Position numbers and translations under genes: made by a program. A model generated the notes under the pieces. The model had not been told where the DNA came from, did no database searches, and saw only the letters and a list, made by a program, of their open reading frames with translations. This document shows positions 63,056-64,000 of a stretch of 64,000 nt of DNA, in pieces. Position 1 is the first letter of the stretch; each line of letters begins with the position of its first letter. This DNA comes from Hymenobacter lapidiphilus (GTDB lineage: Bacteria > Bacteroidota > Bacteroidia > Cytophagales > Hymenobacteraceae): the NCBI RefSeq assembly GCF_003417065.2, contig NZ_QVLT01000005.1:1-64000 (forward strand), in the 5' to 3' direction.

Positions 63056-64000
63056 CTAAAACTTGAAGTTATAGGTGACCGTCGGGATGGGCCGGCCGAA
63101 AATCGACAGCTTATAACCCTTGATTTGCCCGTTTTCCGACTTGAAATAGATGGAATAGGGGTTCTGGCGGCCCGTCAGGTTGTACACGCCGGCCGTCCAG
63201 GAGCTATGGGCCAGCTTCTTCGCCTTGTGGTTGCCCTCGATGTTGAAAGCGAGGTCGAGCCGCAGGTAATCGGGCACGCGGTAGGCGTTGCGGTCGGAGT
63301 AGAGTACGCGTAGCGAGTTGCCCGCGTAGTATTTGGCGATGGGCAGCGTAATGGGCCGGCCGGTGCTGTAGTTGAAGTTGAGCGAGGTGCTGAAGCGGCG
63401 GCTGAACCGGTAGTTGCCCACCAGCGTCACGTCGTGGGGCTTGTCGAAGTTGCTGGCGTAGTAGCGGCCGTTGTTGATCTGGTCGGCGGGCGTGCCGGCG
63501 TTGGCGCGCACCAGCGAGCGGGAGTAGGTGTAGCTCAGCCAGCCATTCATTTTGCCCGTTAGCTTGCGCACCAGCACCTCTACCCCGTAGGCCTTGCCCT
63601 CGGCGTTGATGATGTCGGTTTCGATGGTGCGGTTGAGCAGCAGCACCGCGCCACCCTTGTAGTCCACGAAATCGCGCAACGACTTGTAGTAGGTTTCCAC
63701 CGACGTTTCGATGGTGTTCGATTTGAAGTTGCGGTAGTAACCCACCGAAACCTGGTCGCCCACCTGGGGCCGGATGTTGTTGTCGGCCAGCTTCCAGGTA
63801 TCGGCCGGCGATACGGAGGCCGTGTTGGTGAGCTGGCTGATGTACTGGCGGGTGCGGTTGTAGCTGAGCTTGAATGACGAGTTGTCGGAGAGCGAATAAC
63901 GAGCCGACACCCGGTATTCGGGGCCGTGGTAGGTGGCCAGCACCTTGCCCGAGCCGTAGCTGAGGGTATCGGTAATCGTGCTTTCGGAGCGCGACTGGCC
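63056..64000 (-). CDS. TonB-dependent receptor, C-terminal part (runs off the window)
   Basis: 315 residues are visible, reading from 64000 (GQSRSESTITDTLSYGSGK ...) to the stop at 63056. Outer-membrane barrel strands are evident: YRVSARYSLSDNSSFKLSYN, VSVGYYRNFKS, TLVGNYRFSRRFSTSLNFNY and the terminal GRPIPTVTYNFKF (C-terminal Phe). The plug and any N-terminal carboxypeptidase-like domain lie outside. Its stop abuts the DUF4249 start. Imports an unknown large substrate with TonB energy. Confidence 0.9.
   Translation of the reverse strand, partial: GQSRSESTITDTLSYGSGKVLATYHGPEYRVSARYSLSDNSSFKLSYNRTRQYISQLTNTASVSPADTWKLADNNIRPQVGDQVSVGYYRNFKSNTIETSVETYYKSLRDFVDYKGGAVLLLNRTIETDIINAEGKAYGVEVLVRKLTGKMNGWLSYTYSRSLVRANAGTPADQINNGRYYASNFDKPHDVTLVGNYRFSRRFSTSLNFNYSTGRPITLPIAKYYAGNSLRVLYSDRNAYRVPDYLRLDLAFNIEGNHKAKKLAHSSWTAGVYNLTGRQNPYSIYFKSENGQIKGYKLSIFGRPIPTVTYNFKF

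Noticed and set aside
1-64000. CRISPR array, tRNA, rRNA or prophage
   Set aside because: No regularly spaced direct repeats, no tRNA-like TTCGA loop with flanking stems, and no phage or transposase genes were seen.
61874-64000. SusC/SusD polysaccharide utilisation locus
   Set aside because: The partner is a DUF4249 lipoprotein, not SusD, and no glycoside hydrolase genes are present.

Overview
The window looks like the chromosome of a high-GC member of the Bacteroidota, most likely Hymenobacter or a close relative. This rests on gene content: DUF4249 lipoprotein with a TonB receptor, a type IX secretion sorting domain, a BatA/MoxR/DUF58 cluster, the DUF72, M56-TonB and YpdA families, and two promoters of the Bacteroidota type (TTG, 19-20 bases, TAnnTTTG-like). 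I saw no tRNA, rRNA, CRISPR array, prophage or transposase gene.

Layout. 1-6304 (minus): moxR, DUF58, BatA-domain and DUF4175-like genes, plus the start of one more, with palindromic repeats in three gaps. 6471-7780: a broken beta-barrel gene and a DUF4159 gene. 7872-14083 (minus): a lipid-metabolism cluster resembling E. coli ynbABCD, with an added acyltransferase and a small membrane protein. 14387-20768 (minus): two tandem TldD+PmbA pairs, both TldD copies with a twin-arginine leader. 21016-23570 (minus): an McrBC-like restriction system, then a BLUF photoreceptor on the plus strand. 24436-35610: lipoproteins, a BlaI regulator with an M56-TonB partner, a lipase, a penicillin-acylase-like hydrolase, RlpA, DUF72 and beta-barrel proteins. 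35784-43757: a secreted T9SS metalloprotease-like protein, a KASIII-like synthase, an adhesin-like DUF2807 protein, an M13 peptidase and ArfB. 43844-52145: CorA and MgtE magnesium transporters, a cyanophycinase-like peptidase, a FadL-type porin plus GDSL lipase, and YpdA. 52437-64000: two paralogous small lipoproteins, DoxX, DinB, DNA polymerase I, DUF1684, DUF2383, an MG2-domain protein, a DUF4249 lipoprotein and the end of its TonB receptor.

Two overall features stand out. First, at least seven otherwise well-conserved genes are each broken by one single-base indel, usually in GC-rich runs. This pattern points to uncorrected sequencing errors rather than seven real pseudogenes, so these genes are annotated across the shift. 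Second, many intergenic gaps carry long, often perfect inverted repeats of a few recurring families. Some are plain terminators, but others are mobile-looking hairpins; one sits in only one of two paralogous gaps created by the tldD/pmbA duplication.

The least understood candidate systems are the ynb-like lipid operon, whose product is unknown, and the duplicated Tat-exported TldD/PmbA pair.
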